The notes beneath the pieces were generated by a model. That model was given only the letters and a program-made list of their open reading frames with translations, searched no databases and was not told where the DNA came from. Positions 24,401-35,986 of a stretch of DNA of 64,000 nt are shown here, piece by piece. The stretch's first letter is position 1; each line of letters starts with the position of its first letter. The position numbers were made by a program, and so were the translations under genes. The DNA comes from Coriaria nepalensis (taxonomy: Eukaryota; Streptophyta; Magnoliopsida; Cucurbitales; Coriariaceae): NCBI GenBank assembly GCA_027186245.1, contig CP114499.1, positions 4,097,001 through 4,161,000 of the forward strand. Direction: 5' to 3'.

Positions 24401-25424
24401 ACTCTCGATTGATTTGGGTCCAGAAGAAATTAAAATTCGGTCTATTTTTTATATTAAATATATAATAAAATATTTATAAAAAAAATTTAATGATGCCATC
24501 TCTTTTGTGTTTTTGTTGGAGAAATATTTTTTATAATTTTGGCGAATTGAATAGAGATAAAAAAAAAATTACATATATCATAAGAATAAAAGTAGCATTA
24601 TTAAAAGAAAGTTACATTATTATTTTTATTTCTAAATAAAATTTTAAATGATTTTTTTTTTCTTTCTATACTTTTTAAAATGTTTCGTTTTTTATTTATT
24701 TATAGAATTATTAAAATGACTTCTAAAATTTTATGAATATTAAAATCAATGCATAACACATTAACAATATTATTATTAACATAGCATTTTTATCATTAAT
24801 ATTAATATATATAATAATAAAAATATTAATTTATAAGGATATAAACATTAGTGATGATATATTATATTTTAATTTTTATATTCATTAATTTTAGATATTA
24901 TTTATTAATTTTATATTTATAAATATGATGTTAATTACAAAAATTAAACTATTTGAAAATTCAAAAATAAACAAACATTAAAAATTGAAGTAGGAAACTT
25001 AAAAATTAAATTCAACTTATATATTAATTAATTAATTTTTTCAAAAAATTTAAATATTAAATTAGATAAATATATTTTTAACATATTTTGGGCTCTAAAA
25101 TATATTTTTAACATATTAAATATATTTTTAACATATTTTGGCCTCTCACTAAGCTGTTAGTCGCAGCATGCCCTCAAGCAACTCGAGCAAGGACATTTGT
25201 CTCTTTGAGATTTATTTCTTCTTTTAAGAGATATTTAATGGTCTTTGTATTTCTTTATTCATTCTAGATAATCATTTGAAGATCTTTAATCTCAAAAGTA
25301 AATAACGGTTTCAATGATATTTTGAATTTTCTCGAGCTTGAGACATTGGAAGATAAAGAACAAAACATTAAGGATACTTTTTATTGTAATATTTCTTGAA
25401 ACTTTTTCTTAAATGCTAGCGTAC
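24401..25424. other. AT-rich DNA left of the Gypsy element
   Basis: No gene seen. A short local repeat (ATATATTTTTAACATATT, three times at 25064-25136) is present. Confidence 0.4.
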
Positions 25425-25876
25425 TGTCATGTGTATAAAGTTTTACTCCGAACTTAAATGCTCCGTGCGGCACTTGACACTACTCTGAGTAACTAAGTCA
25501 GCCTAACCGAATCTTGTCAAGAAGTTTGCTTGAAAACTTAGAAGAACACTTAAGCTAGAGAGAATAAAAAGCTCTTTATATTGCTAGAATGCTAGTATTT
25601 GAGGATGATTACAAATAAGGAGGACTCCTCCTTATATAGACCTCCATCTTGAAATAGATGATCAAGATCAACTCGATCTAACGGCTATGATTTATCTTCT
25701 ATAAACTTCTATACAAATATCTACTATTCTACAAGATACTAGAAAAATGTATAAGGTTCTAGAGAATTCCACAAATGTGTAGGGAACATTAGAGAATCTT
25801 AGAGAAGTCTAGAAGTTTTTAGACTCTTTCATGAAGCCTTCTCCACCTTTCCTATCAAGTAAAGTAGTCTGTGACA
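25425..25876 (-). repeat. Gypsy 3' LTR
   Basis: 452 bp, TGTCA...TGACA on the plus strand, the same length as its partner. The adjacent GGTGGGGGAGCG run (minus strand, 25877-25888) is the polypurine tract. Confidence 0.9.
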
Positions 25877-25887
25877 CGCTCCCCCAC

Positions 25888-28800
25888 CTATTCGGGTGAC
25901 GCCTCCATCATCCGTTCAAGCTCGAATCTCTCAATGCGGTCTTTGAACTGCCACAACAAGTCTTCGTGCTCCCAACTAGCCTCATTCTCCAGGGCTCCCT
26001 TCCATCGAACAAGGTATTCCTTGTAGCTTGGCACGCCTCGCTTCCTCATGATTCTATCCGCGAGGATTTCTTCAACTTCTCTGTCATAAGAAGTAACCAC
26101 CGTTGTTGGTGCTCGCTTGGACACCGCTGTTGGTGCCCGCTTGGACATCCCTCGACTAGGTTCATCCTTTTCTTCATGATAAGGCTTCAAGAGACTCACA
26201 TGAAATACCGGATGAATCCGTAACTTCGAATGTAACTCTAATTTGTAGGAGACCTTGCCAACTCATTGAATGATCTTGAACAGCCCCTCATACCGCCGGA
26301 TCAACCCCTTATGCACCGCCCTCAACGACTTGAATTGTTGAGGCAAGAGCTTCACCATGACATGATCTCCTTCTTGGAATTCCACTACCCTTCACTTAAG
26401 ATCGGCCCACTTCTTCATCTTCTTTGATGCCTTCCTCAAGTGGGCACGAGCCATGTCTGTCTCTTCTTGTAGTCCTTTGGTAAATTTGTATGTCGTTGGA
26501 CTCTTTCTCGTGTAGCCCAATGCTACCGCATTTGGAGTCAATGGTTGGAGACCTATGGCAAGCTCGAAAGGACTATTCCATGTCGACTCACTATGATGTA
26601 GGTTATAGGAGAATTGCGCTGTGTCTAACAACTTGGCCCAATCTTTTTGGTTAGCACTCACGTAGTGTCTCAAGTAAAGCTCCAACAACCCATTCACCCT
26701 CTTTATTTGGCCATCGGTTTGAGGATGAAAACTCATGGAGAAGTTCAAATCTGAACCAAGTAAATTGAACAACTCCGTCCAAAATCTCCCGATGAACCGT
26801 GGGTCTCGGTCGCTCACAATGGTTTGGGGCACACCTCAAAGCTTCATCGGCAGTGACATCAGGAGAAGCCGAGATGAATACTATATACTTAGAGAATCGA
26901 TCCACTACCATAATAATCGTCCCGTATCCTTCTGACCTCAGGAGACACGTAATGAAATCCATGGAGACACTCTCCCAAGCATGCTCCGAAATGGGAAGTG
27001 GCTCTAGCAATCCTACCGGTTATTGTAGATCGACCTTGTCTTGTTGGCACACCAGACAAGTCTTCACATAGGCTTCTATCTCATTCCGTATATGTGGCCA
27101 ATAATACCCATCATCGATGAGCGCCATTGTGTGATGCATGCTCGGATGTCCTGCCCATTTTATATCATGGCATTCCTTAATGATTTCTCGCCAAAGATTT
27201 CCCCATCTTGGCACGAACACTCGTTCGTCCTTGGTGTAGAATAAACCATCTTTGAGCCAACATTGCCTAGTCTTGCCCTCCTTAGCGTACTCCATAAGAT
27301 TCTTTACCATAGGATCTTGCTCTATGCTTTCCTTGATCCTATCAAGCATCGGACACTCGGGCCAGCTTATGGCCGCTAACTCCGCTCTACAGCTCAAAGC
27401 ACCTGCGACTAAGTTGGCCTTCCCCGGTTTGTACTCCAATACATAGTCAAACTCCACAAGAAAATCTTACCACCGTGCTTGCTTAGGTAACAACTTATTT
27501 TGGGTTTGAAAGTAACTCGTGGAAACATTGTTCGTCTTCACTATGAACTTTGACCCCAACAAGTAATGTCGCCATGTCCGAAGATAATGAATGACCGCCG
27601 TCATCTCCTTTTATTGCACCGTATACCGTCTCTTGGTATCATTAAGCTTTTGACTCTTGTATGCAATCGGATGGCCTTCCTGCATCAAGACTCCCCCAAT
27701 GGAAAAGTTAGAGGCATCGGTCTGCACCTCATATGGCTTGGTGTAGTCAGGAAGGGCTAGGATGGATTCCTCTACGACTATCTTCTTTAACCGATCGAAC
27801 GCCTTCTAGCACTTGGGCCCCTACTCCCATGTCCTCATTTTCTTTAGCATGTCTATCAAAGGAGTAGTGATGTTGGAATACCCTTCGATGAATCGTCTAT
27901 AGTAGTTAGTGAGGCTCAAGAAAGATCACAACTTCGTCACCCTTGTCGGAGGTTCCCACTCTTGTATGGCTCGGATCTTGGCTATATCCATCATGATCTA
28001 CCCTCCTCGGATCTTATGGCCAAGGAAATGCACCTCCTCTTGTGCAAATGAGCACTTCTCCCTTTTCACATAGAGCTCATTCTCCTTCATGGCTTGGAAG
28101 ACCTTTATCAAATGCTCAATATGGTCCTCCAAGGTGTGGTTATACACAATAATATCATAAAGATAAACAACCACAAACTTGTTCATCAGTGTACAAAATC
28201 TGGCCGGTGCATTAGTAAGGCCGAAAGCCATCACTAGGAACTCATAAGAACCATACCGCATCATACAAGCGATTTTATCCTCATTCCCTTCCGTTATCTT
28301 GACTTGCCAATATCCCGATCCCAAGTCTAGTTTAGAGAAGTATCTTGTACTCCCAAGTTGATCGAACGAATCCGCTATGAGAGGAATCAGATATTTGTTT
28401 TTCACTGTGAGCTTGTTGAGTTCTCGGTAGTCGATGCACAACCTCAAAAACCCATTCGCTTTCTTTTGGAAAAGTACAGGTGCACCATACGTAGCGTTAG
28501 ATGGTCAAATGAACCCCGCTTTGAGCATCTCTTTGAGTTGCTTCCTCAACTCTTCTAGCTCGGGTGGTGCCATGCGATAAGGTGCCATGGCTGGTGGCTT
28601 TACTCCTTCCACTAATTCCAGTTTGTGATCCACCTTCCTCTTAGGTGGAAGCTTCTTTAGGAGTTCCGGTGGCATAACATCTAGGAACTCCTTAAGTACT
28701 CCTTACACTTCTTTCGGAATTGCCTTTTCCTTAGATGGCTTGTCCTCGTCCACCTTTAAAGCTGCAAGGTAGGTCTCTTCCTCCCGCTTCAATCCATTGC

Positions 28801-29313
28801 ATAGCTGCATAGCAGACAACACCTTGGTCCCCAATCGTGTCTCTCTCGATACCGGGACCGTGCAAGGAGAAACAGCATCCATAATCATAATTGAATTAGC
28901 ATAAAACATAAGACAAGCCTTTACCTGATCTTGCCAATCTAGCCCAAGCACCACGTCGTAGTCATCCATTGGAATGGTTGTGAACTTTACAACTCCTGAC
29001 CATCGTCTCACCTTGGTCTTTGCATCGGCTATCCCCATGATTGGCAATGCCTTCGATTTGACTGCTTTGATGAGCTAGTCGATTTGGTTAACTTGAGACC
29101 GAGCTTTTCCACAGCGTCAGCCTTGATGAAATTATCGGTTGCTCCTGAATCCACTAGAGCTTTGAGTTGCCTCCCTACAACGTCTATCCCGACATACATG
29201 GATCCCTTCTTTGACACCTTAGGTCCTTCAACGACCTTGGCCTTGAGTACACCAAGGAGTCGGAGCGACCCCATCCTTGTCTCTTCTTCTAATTCCCCGT
29301 CTTTTTCGAGCAA
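25888..29313 (-). pseudogene. Gypsy pol relic: protease, RT, RNase H, integrase, chromodomain
   Basis: Protease lies in 28703-29313 and has the active-site VDSGATDNFI. Reverse transcriptase lies in 27998-28447, with LCIDYRELNKLT and the catalytic box read as YLYD instead of the canonical YLDD, so one metal-binding Asp is lost. RNase H is decayed between about 27470 and 27990. Integrase lies in 26392-27457 with an HHTM-type zinc-finger remnant, CLVCQQDK, and a DFI...VDRFSKY core. The chromodomain lies in 25888-26199 with YLVRWKG and ASWE. Several frame breaks lie between the parts; the protein cannot be made as one chain. Confidence 0.85.
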
Positions 29314-29364
29314 GGTGAGCTTCTATTTCTTCGGACAATCATGAACCATGTGCGGTCCTTCGCA

Positions 29365-30348
29365 TTAGAAGCACTTTAACATCTTGGCCTTAGATGTCTC
29401 CCCTACACCCTTGCCATTACCCTTCCCTCCAAAGGGCTTACCCGCTCCCTCTTTGCGGTTGTTGAAGCTACTCTTGGTGGCTCCCCCACCTTTGCCCTTG
29501 TCACCCCAATGACTACTTTTAGCCTTATCCTCTCGCCTATACTCGGTCAAGCTTTCCGCCTCCTCGATTACGGCTTTGAGAGTTTGAATGTTTCTCCTCT
29601 TCAACTCTTGCTTGGCCAAAGGATGTAACCCTTATATGAAGGTAAATTTGGCTTCCTTTTCCGGGAAGTCTGGGATCTCCAATAATATTTCTGAAAACTC
29701 ATTCACATAGTCAGAAATACTAGATTTATGAGTGAGGTGACGAAGTTTACCTTGTGCTTCATCTTCGAGATTCCTTGGGCAAAATTGTGCTCTGAATGCC
29801 TCTTTGAACTCGTCCCACCTTCTTATCTCGAAGAGTCCTCGCTTAATGTCGCCGCTCAATCTTCTCCACCATAGTGTGGCGGTGTCGGTAAGATAGGGAG
29901 AAATCGTGTCTATCTTCCCTTCATCATCCGTGATCCTCATTTTCCTGAAGTAGAGTTCCAAGCTCCATAGAAATTTCTCTACTTCATTTCCCTTCCTAGC
30001 TCCTACATAGGTCTTGGGTCGAGGCACGTCCACCTTTGGTGCGAGAGGAGCATCAATTATGTCCATAGACACCCTATATTTACAGAGTGACACATCTATC
30101 TCGATGATCTGCATCCTCTTGTGCACTTCCGCTAGAGAAGCATCCATGTTGGCTTGGAGAGTCCTCATCTCCTCTTGGATTGTGGCGACAATCCTATCCA
30201 ATGATGCTTGGAATCTCTCTTGAAGTCCATCTCCTTGGTTAGCCATCGCCAAATCCGCTACCTGTTCCACTGTCTTCTCCATCATATTGCCTTGCCTCAC
30301 CATAGTATTCTCCAACTTGAGAACACGGTTCTCCAATGATGCAAGCAT
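29365..30348 (-). pseudogene. Gypsy gag relic
   Basis: The fragment at 29632-30348 has the retrotransposon gag fold signature (LWWRR and a WDEFKEAFRAQFCP block) after an N-terminal coiled-coil. A second frame, 29365-29619, carries the basic linker. It is followed by a CCHC zinc knuckle whose reading is interrupted by a stop just after its first CF. Further N-terminal sequence lies in other frames at 30297-30590. Confidence 0.8.
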
Positions 30349-30525
30349 GTCTCGAGATGGCTCTCGCTACTTTTACTTTCCTCCACCCTTAACATTCTCT
30401 CGCCTTGTCTCTCCTTCAATTGGATCGATAACGTTAGAACCACCGCTAGCCATTTCTTCCACAAGATCTTCATCCACACAAAGCTTTGGCAAGAATTGAA
30501 CCACTTCGCACCCTCACGAACAACC

Positions 30526-30541
30526 TGGCTCTGATACCAAC
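30526..30541 (-). other. Gypsy primer-binding site (tRNA-iMet type)
   Basis: On the minus strand TTGGTATCAGAGCCAGG follows the 5' LTR directly, an intact match to the initiator-methionine tRNA 3' end complement. Confidence 0.85.
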
Positions 30542-30993
30542 TGTCACGTGCGTAAAGTTTCACCCCGAACTTAGACGCTTTGTGTGGCACTTGACACTCC
30601 TCCGAGTAACCAAGTCATCCTAATCGAACCTTACCAAGAGGTTTGCTTGAAGACTTAGAATAACACTTAAGCTAGAGAGAATAAAAAACTTTTTATATTG
30701 CTAGAATGCTAGTATTTGAGGATGATTACAAATGAGGAGGACTCCTCCCTATATAAACTCCCACCTTGAAATGGATGGTCAAAATCAACTAGATCTAACG
30801 GCTATGATTTATCTTCTAAAGACGGTTATATAAATATCTACTATTCTATAAGATACTAAAAGAATGTATAAGGTTCTAGAGAATTTCATAAGTGTGTAGG
30901 GAACACTAGAGAATCCTAGAGAAGTCTAGAAGTTTCTAGACTCTTCCATAAAACCTACTCCACCATTCCTATCAAGTAAGGCATTATGTGACA
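30542..30993 (-). repeat. Gypsy 5' LTR
   Basis: 452 bp, TGTCACGTG...TGTGACA on the plus strand. Over the first 100 aligned bases I count about 19 differences from the other LTR, nearly all transitions. This points to an old, heavily methylated insertion. Confidence 0.9.
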
Positions 30994-31029
30994 GTACAAA
31001 GACATATATATATTTGTCTAGGTTAGTTG

Positions 31030-31800
31030 GTAGTTGAAACGACATGAATTCGGCCCTAGTAAAGGTAGTATGTACACAATGAAAACAAAAGTCAAAAGGA
31101 TAATATATAAAATATATATGCATTATTGCATGAATGCACGCTGTCTATATGTGTATACATAAAGGGTGAAGAACAGGAGCAGTAAGCTAGCTAGTGGTCT
31201 GCTCAGTACAACATTAAACAGCTAACTAGCTAACCTAGCGAGGTGGATGGGAAGAATATGCAGCAACAACGCATTCTAGCAATGAACATGAGAAATAACC
31301 TTAGGTCCATACCATTATTTGATTCATCTTGGCATTTGCGCAGAGCATCATCATACCAATCATGAGATGATTATTCGGGATGATCATATATGCCAACTTG
31401 TACTCTTCCGACAACATAACTAAGTTCATTGTTATTAAGGGTTTGGGATAGAATGATGCATGCAGTTGACGGGACGTTGTTGATCGAAGAAAGATCTGCA
31501 ATCAATCGATAAACTAGTCTTTAAGTGTATTGTAGTAAGGATGTAGTTCAAAGAAAAGTTGCTTGTTAAGAAGTGTGATGTCGCATCTCTAGTTTGCAAG
31601 CCATTAGCTATTCTCAATTACTTGTCATGTGATTGTGCTAGTGTTTGAATATGGAGATAAACTCCATTACGGCTCTTCTCTTTCTATTTGTTGTGTCATG
31701 AGAAGAAAATCAACAGAAGTATCGTTCATGCCTAGAGTTTTGATCGAAGTTCGCAGATTCGAAATAAACTCAATACTCGAATCCAAAACTTTTTTTTGTT
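31030..31800 (+). repeat. Segmental duplication, copy B, right part
   Basis: Follows 21885-22740 with small indels. Shared blocks include AGGGTGAAGAACAGGAGCAG, ACAGCTAACTAGCTA, GAAGAATATGCAGCAACAAC, AAGTTGCTTGTTAAGAAGTG and GTGTCATGAGAAGAAAATCA. It begins within 40 bp of the Gypsy right end. Confidence 0.85.
31247..31433 (+). pseudogene. Broken copy of the 75-residue small ORF
   Basis: The start MGRICSNN is kept, but about 45 bp coding for the hydrophobic segment are deleted and a stop follows at codon 11. The tail remains readable in one frame over the last 24 codons, with conserved RDDH and CQLVL and the same stop position, but a further frameshift separates it from the start. No intact product is possible. 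Confidence 0.6.
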
Positions 31801-31955
31801 TACTTCGAACTCGTTGCCTAATCTTATCTACTTTAATGATTTTTATTCAAACATAGGAAGGCATAAATTTTCTTAAATCAACAATATGATCCTCTTAGAA
31901 AGCAAATAAACCATGGACTCTTTTTGTCCATGGCAGAAACAACCAATTTAGTAGA
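31801..31955. other. Spacer
   Basis: Short unassigned DNA between the duplicated segment and the hAT element. Confidence 0.4.
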
Positions 31956-31963
31956 GTTGCAAG

Positions 31964-32932
31964 TAGAGATGTCAAAATGGGTCGGGTTTTTTGGCCTGGC
32001 CCGTAGCCCAGGGGAAAAACCCGACCCTAAGCCCAGCCCAACCCGTTTTTAATTGGACTGGCCAAGCCCAGTCCAAATACGGGCTTGGGCTTGGACAAAT
32101 TTCCAAGCCCGGAGGGCCGGCCCAGCCCGGCCCGGTTTGGCCCTGTTGGGTCCAGCCCGATTCGGCCCTACTAGTTCCAATTTCGGTTCCAATTCCAATT
32201 TCAGTTTCACTGGGATGGAACTTCAGAAATACCTCGAAACCAATTTCTCATTTTTTGATTCTTGTGCAAATAATTCAAAATCTTTATGCCTTTTGGATTG
32301 GTGAAAGAAAAGCTCTACATGATTTCCTATACTAGCACGAGATGTCTTAGAAGAAGATTCTTCTGTAGCAAAAAGCAGTTCTACAGTTTATTAATAACTA
32401 ACTACCATTAAGAAATAGATGATAGATAATATATTATAATATATTAGCAAACTTTTATTATTATTTTCTTTTGTTTATAACTTTATTATAAGGTTCATTT
32501 TTTCCTCTTTATGGCTGGAATGTTTTTTTTATGGACTCATTATTTAATAATACACAATGATGCCTTTATTTTGCTAAAAGTTCATTCTTTATTTGACCAA
32601 TTCAATCTGTAGAGTAAACTAATAAGAAAATTTTTTTTAAGACTCATAATCTTTCTTACTTTAATAATAATTTATTTTGAATATTTTATTTAAAAAGGGT
32701 CTGGTCCATTTTAAGCTCGGTAAGACCCGATCAAACCCGACCCATTTTAAGGCCGAATGGGCTCGAAATAAACTCAAAGAACTTTCCGAGCCGGGCCCGG
32801 ACATACATTTTGAAAACAGACCAAGCTCAGCCCGGCCCATTTTTTTTCCTGACCAGGCTCGGCCCTAAATAATAAAAAGCCTTGAAAGAACTGGGCCGGG
32901 CCGGGCCGGCACGACCCATTTTGACACCTCTA
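31964..32932. mobile_element. Non-autonomous hAT-type DNA transposon, 969 bp
   Basis: Terminal inverted repeats TAGAGATGTCAAAATGGGTC (left) and the complement of GACCCATTTTGACACCTCTA (right) match at all but a couple of positions. An 8-bp target duplication flanks them: GTTGCAAG at 31956-31963 and GTTGCAAC at 32933-32940, one mismatch. hAT elements make 8-bp duplications and often start with a GGTGTCAAAAT-like word. Both ends carry dense GCCC/GGGC subterminal motifs, probably transposase-binding sites, around an AT-rich middle. There is no transposase; ORFs at 31991-32335 and 32677-32868 are compositional. Confidence 0.85.
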
Positions 32933-32940
32933 GTTGCAAC

Positions 32941-33629
32941 TATAAAAGTCAATTCCAGTGTTCTTTTGGGAATACCAACAGTCCGTGTGGAATGGCCGTG
33001 CAGTAAACTTTGATGCCTAAAACGTGAGTTAAGATGAGTTAAGACTTAAAACCAATAAGCATCCATAATCAGATAAGAACTTCAGCAATAGACAAAAAAC
33101 AGAACCATTGATCTTAAGCTTAAGATTCTTTGAGCCAGGCAAACAAAAACAAAAGAATGCAGACATTAATCACATGACGAAACTGTATCTTATTAGAAAA
33201 TAGGGAACCAAGCAATTGTAAAATGCACTGCAGAAAACATCTATATACACTCAGTTCAAAAATCTGAAAAAAAAGTACGTATACCAAAAGATAAGGTATG
33301 AAGTATGGATATGAGTTCAAAACAAAACTCAAACTACAGAAAATCAAAGAAAGCCACGTACTAATCCTAAGCTAAGGATCTAGAGATATGTGTACCCAAA
33401 TATATCATCAAGAGATGATCTCTTCATGAGCAGAGAGTGATCTTCTTTGATGTCATTGACGATGATCTCTCCTCTAATTCAGTGCAAAAAATCTCTTATC
33501 CCATCTATTCATCAGAAGATGATGTTGTCAAACTAAATTCATCAGAAGATGACCTCATCAAATAAATCATCAGGAGATGATCTTTCCTTCCATATTCTGT
33601 CTAATCCATTCCTATTAGATCTTAACAAA
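32941..33629. other. 3' flank of the UVI4-like gene
   Basis: Probably includes its 3' UTR next to 33630. At 33405-33590 the word ATCA(T/G)CA(A/G)GAGATGATCT and variants recur several times, an imperfect short repeat. Confidence 0.4.
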
Positions 33630-34872
33630 TCATCGCATAGACATCAGAGTACGGACTTTTTTCTCCCTCTCTGACCTCTTAGCGCTAGGAGTTTTGCTCA
33701 GTTTCTGCTGCTCCTGCCTCACAAATTTCTCCACCACATTAATTGAATTCAATAGTTTCTTCTGTGGAGTAAGAAACTCTGATTCTTCAGCATTATTCTT
33801 TCCGGTCATTTCAGGAAGAATCTTTAGAACTTTTTCAGCAAGTGGTGGTCGGAGTATGATTTTAAATTCCAGGGTTTGAGAGATCACTGAAATATTGTGC
33901 TCGGGTAGAGCACTTGGAAGTGGTAGTGCAGCATCAAGAGTTGTTCCTTGGTCCTGAGGAGCTGAACTCTCGATTTGTTGGCCCTCATTTTCTGCCAAAC
34001 GAGCCCTTCTCCTCTCGATTGCCTATTACAGTCTCCAAAAAATTAGTATGTCAAATGCTTATGAAATGTCTAAAGAATCTTAACCCTGCTTCAAATTGTA
34101 TATGAAGAAATGAAGTGTCTGACCCAGAAAAGAATTTGTTTTGGTGACAAGGGAAATTCGTATAACTTGACCAGACGCAGTAACTCGATTTGATTCAACT
34201 TCAGCTTAATGACTTACGGACACAAAGTATATATGACCTAGTGCAAATAAGAATCTTGTGAATCAGGAAAAAACTTTTCGCACGATATTCATATACGTGG
34301 GCAGAAAATAAGCTTTAGTTCAATTAGACCCATTCAAGATTGATTAATTACAGAATGTAATTAAAAACAAAACAAACAACACAAGAATTCAATTAGTCAT
34401 GAATTTAAACCATAAAAGAAAAAAGAAAAAGGGATCAAAATACTAAAGAAAATACCCTCGTAATCGCAGTGATATCACGGAGAGGGGTTCTAGGGTACCA
34501 AGAAGGTAACCCACTGGCTGAACGCCCACCCCTTATGCGTCGGGCACACTCTGCCGGAGAGTTCTCTCTGTTCGGTATCAAAGTTCTACAGAAGCTCCGT
34601 CCCCGTCCATTTTCGGCAGTTCTTGTACTCCTGTAACCACCCCCGAGCAGCCCTCTGCCTCGTGTGACTGTAGGCCCTCGTAAACCAATTGCTGGGCGTC
34701 CAAGTGTTGCCCCGATTATTGGTGCTACTGTCTGACGACCCATTTGAGTTCTCAACAAGTCTGAACCTGATTCGTGTTCGGTGATCAAGATCCCTAAAGG
34801 TCCTGATCTTCTTTGAGCGAATAAATCTGCCCAGTCAATTTGCCTTGACAATCGATCCCTTGATTCCGTCAT
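33630..34872 (-). CDS. UVI4: POLYCHOME/UVI4-like APC/C inhibitor
   Basis: Two minus-strand exons: 34872-34456 and 34022-33630; 810 bp, 269 residues (Arabidopsis POLYCHOME is about 240). Matching blocks are the start TESRDRL...DLFAQRR, SWYPRTPLRDITAITR spanning up to the intron, AIERRRARL after it, FLTPQKKLLNSI, and TPSAKRSEREKKVRTLMSMR at the end. The family (UVI4 and its paralogue OSD1/GIG1) inhibits the anaphase-promoting complex through CCS52/CDC20 activators and restrains endoreduplication. The Met-Arg tail and a D-box-like RDRL (residues 5-8) are the degron-mimic elements visible here. The N-terminal half is Arg/Gly-rich and poorly conserved. A TTG nine bases upstream is not needed; ATG 34872 matches the family start. 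Confidence 0.9.
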
Positions 34873-35986
34873 TTTTGCCAAGATTTTATCTACTGGAAGA
34901 ATAAAGAAACGAAAATGAGCTTAAACAGCGATTAGAAAAGAAGCAAAAAATAAAAAAATAAAAGCAGAGATCTCGAGTTGCGTTATGCTTTTGTGAAAGA
35001 TTCAGGAAATAATGATAGCAAATGGAAGGAAATGAATTACCTAAGAGCTAGCTAGGGTTTAGAGGGTTTCTTTCTTGAGTTACAGATGAGGGAAGGGGGG
35101 GAGGGTTTCTGTGAAGAAATAGCGTGCCAGAGGAGAAATTCATTTGGAGAGAGGCAATTTGAAAATGAAAAAATGGGCGCTTTATATCAAATTTTCAGTT
35201 CTCCAAATTTTGAATTTTCTGAGAAAGCGGGATTATTAGCCGTTTCTGAATTCTATATGAAATGACTTTCTTACCCTTTTGAGACCCTTTTTCTTTCCGG
35301 CCCAATCCCAAACCCAAATTTTTCTCTGTTTGGGCTAGGGTCGAGTCAGGTCGGTCCGACCCTACCGATCCTGCCGACCTGACCATGCCGGCCGGGTCAT
35401 TGTTGGATTTTCTTTGATTTTTTTATTATTATAATTTTTTTTTTTAGTTTCGAATTTCTAAAAGTGGTGCAATTTATGGGATAAAAATAAAATGTATTGC
35501 CTAATTAATATTCTCTTCTATATATATATATATATATATGATAAAAATTAACGCCTAATTAATAATTAATATTTAATGAGACTTAAAAAATTTGATGCCT
35601 AATTAATACTCTCTCTCAAAAAAAAAAAAAAAAAATCAAATACGACAAGGAGGCTCGGGTCACAAGCTCAACCATTTCAACTTTGGGCTGGATCCAGAAC
35701 GGCCCAATGAATATATCTATTTACTATTATTTTTATTTGTTCTTTTTAGCTGATTCAAAGAGTGAAGAACACTTGAGTCTATTTAAGAGGGCTTATCATT
35801 TTGGCCCTTTGGATGAAAATGTCCATATTATAAGTTAGTAGAAATGCACATAGTAAAATGCAGAAATACCTAGCTTCATCAAGCAACACAAATACACTCC
35901 GTCTGTACATAATCTTTTCTTTCGACTGAACAAAACAGTCCTACAAATAAGAAAGGAATGGTACTTAAACTAAGAAAATCGGGTCC
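34873..35986. other. UVI4-like promoter/5' UTR and RABA4-like 3' flank
   Basis: The UVI4-like 5' UTR probably lies in 34873-35150. At 35280-35400 a GC-rich patch contains inverted words (AGGTCGGTCCGACC and CCGGCCGGG), perhaps a decayed transposon end. A (TA)n run is at 35519-35540 and a poly-A at 35617-35636. The RABA4-like 3' UTR is probably 35850-35986. Confidence 0.4.

Larger units (their letters stand above)
25425..30993 (-). mobile_element. Ty3/Gypsy chromovirus, complete but inactivated
   Basis: A 5,569-bp element on the minus strand. Two 452-bp LTRs flank an interior that still has, in order from 30500 down, gag, CCHC knuckle, protease, reverse transcriptase, RNase H, integrase and a chromodomain. 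The chromodomain at the C-terminus of integrase places it in the chromovirus branch. GTAC directly flanks both outer ends as a 4-bp target duplication. Multiple stops and frameshifts separate the domains. It sits inside copy B of the segmental duplication and is therefore younger than that duplication. Confidence 0.9.

Noticed and set aside
31991..32335. 114-codon Pro/Gly-rich ORF
   Set aside because: It lies in the GC-rich end of the hAT element; composition explains it.
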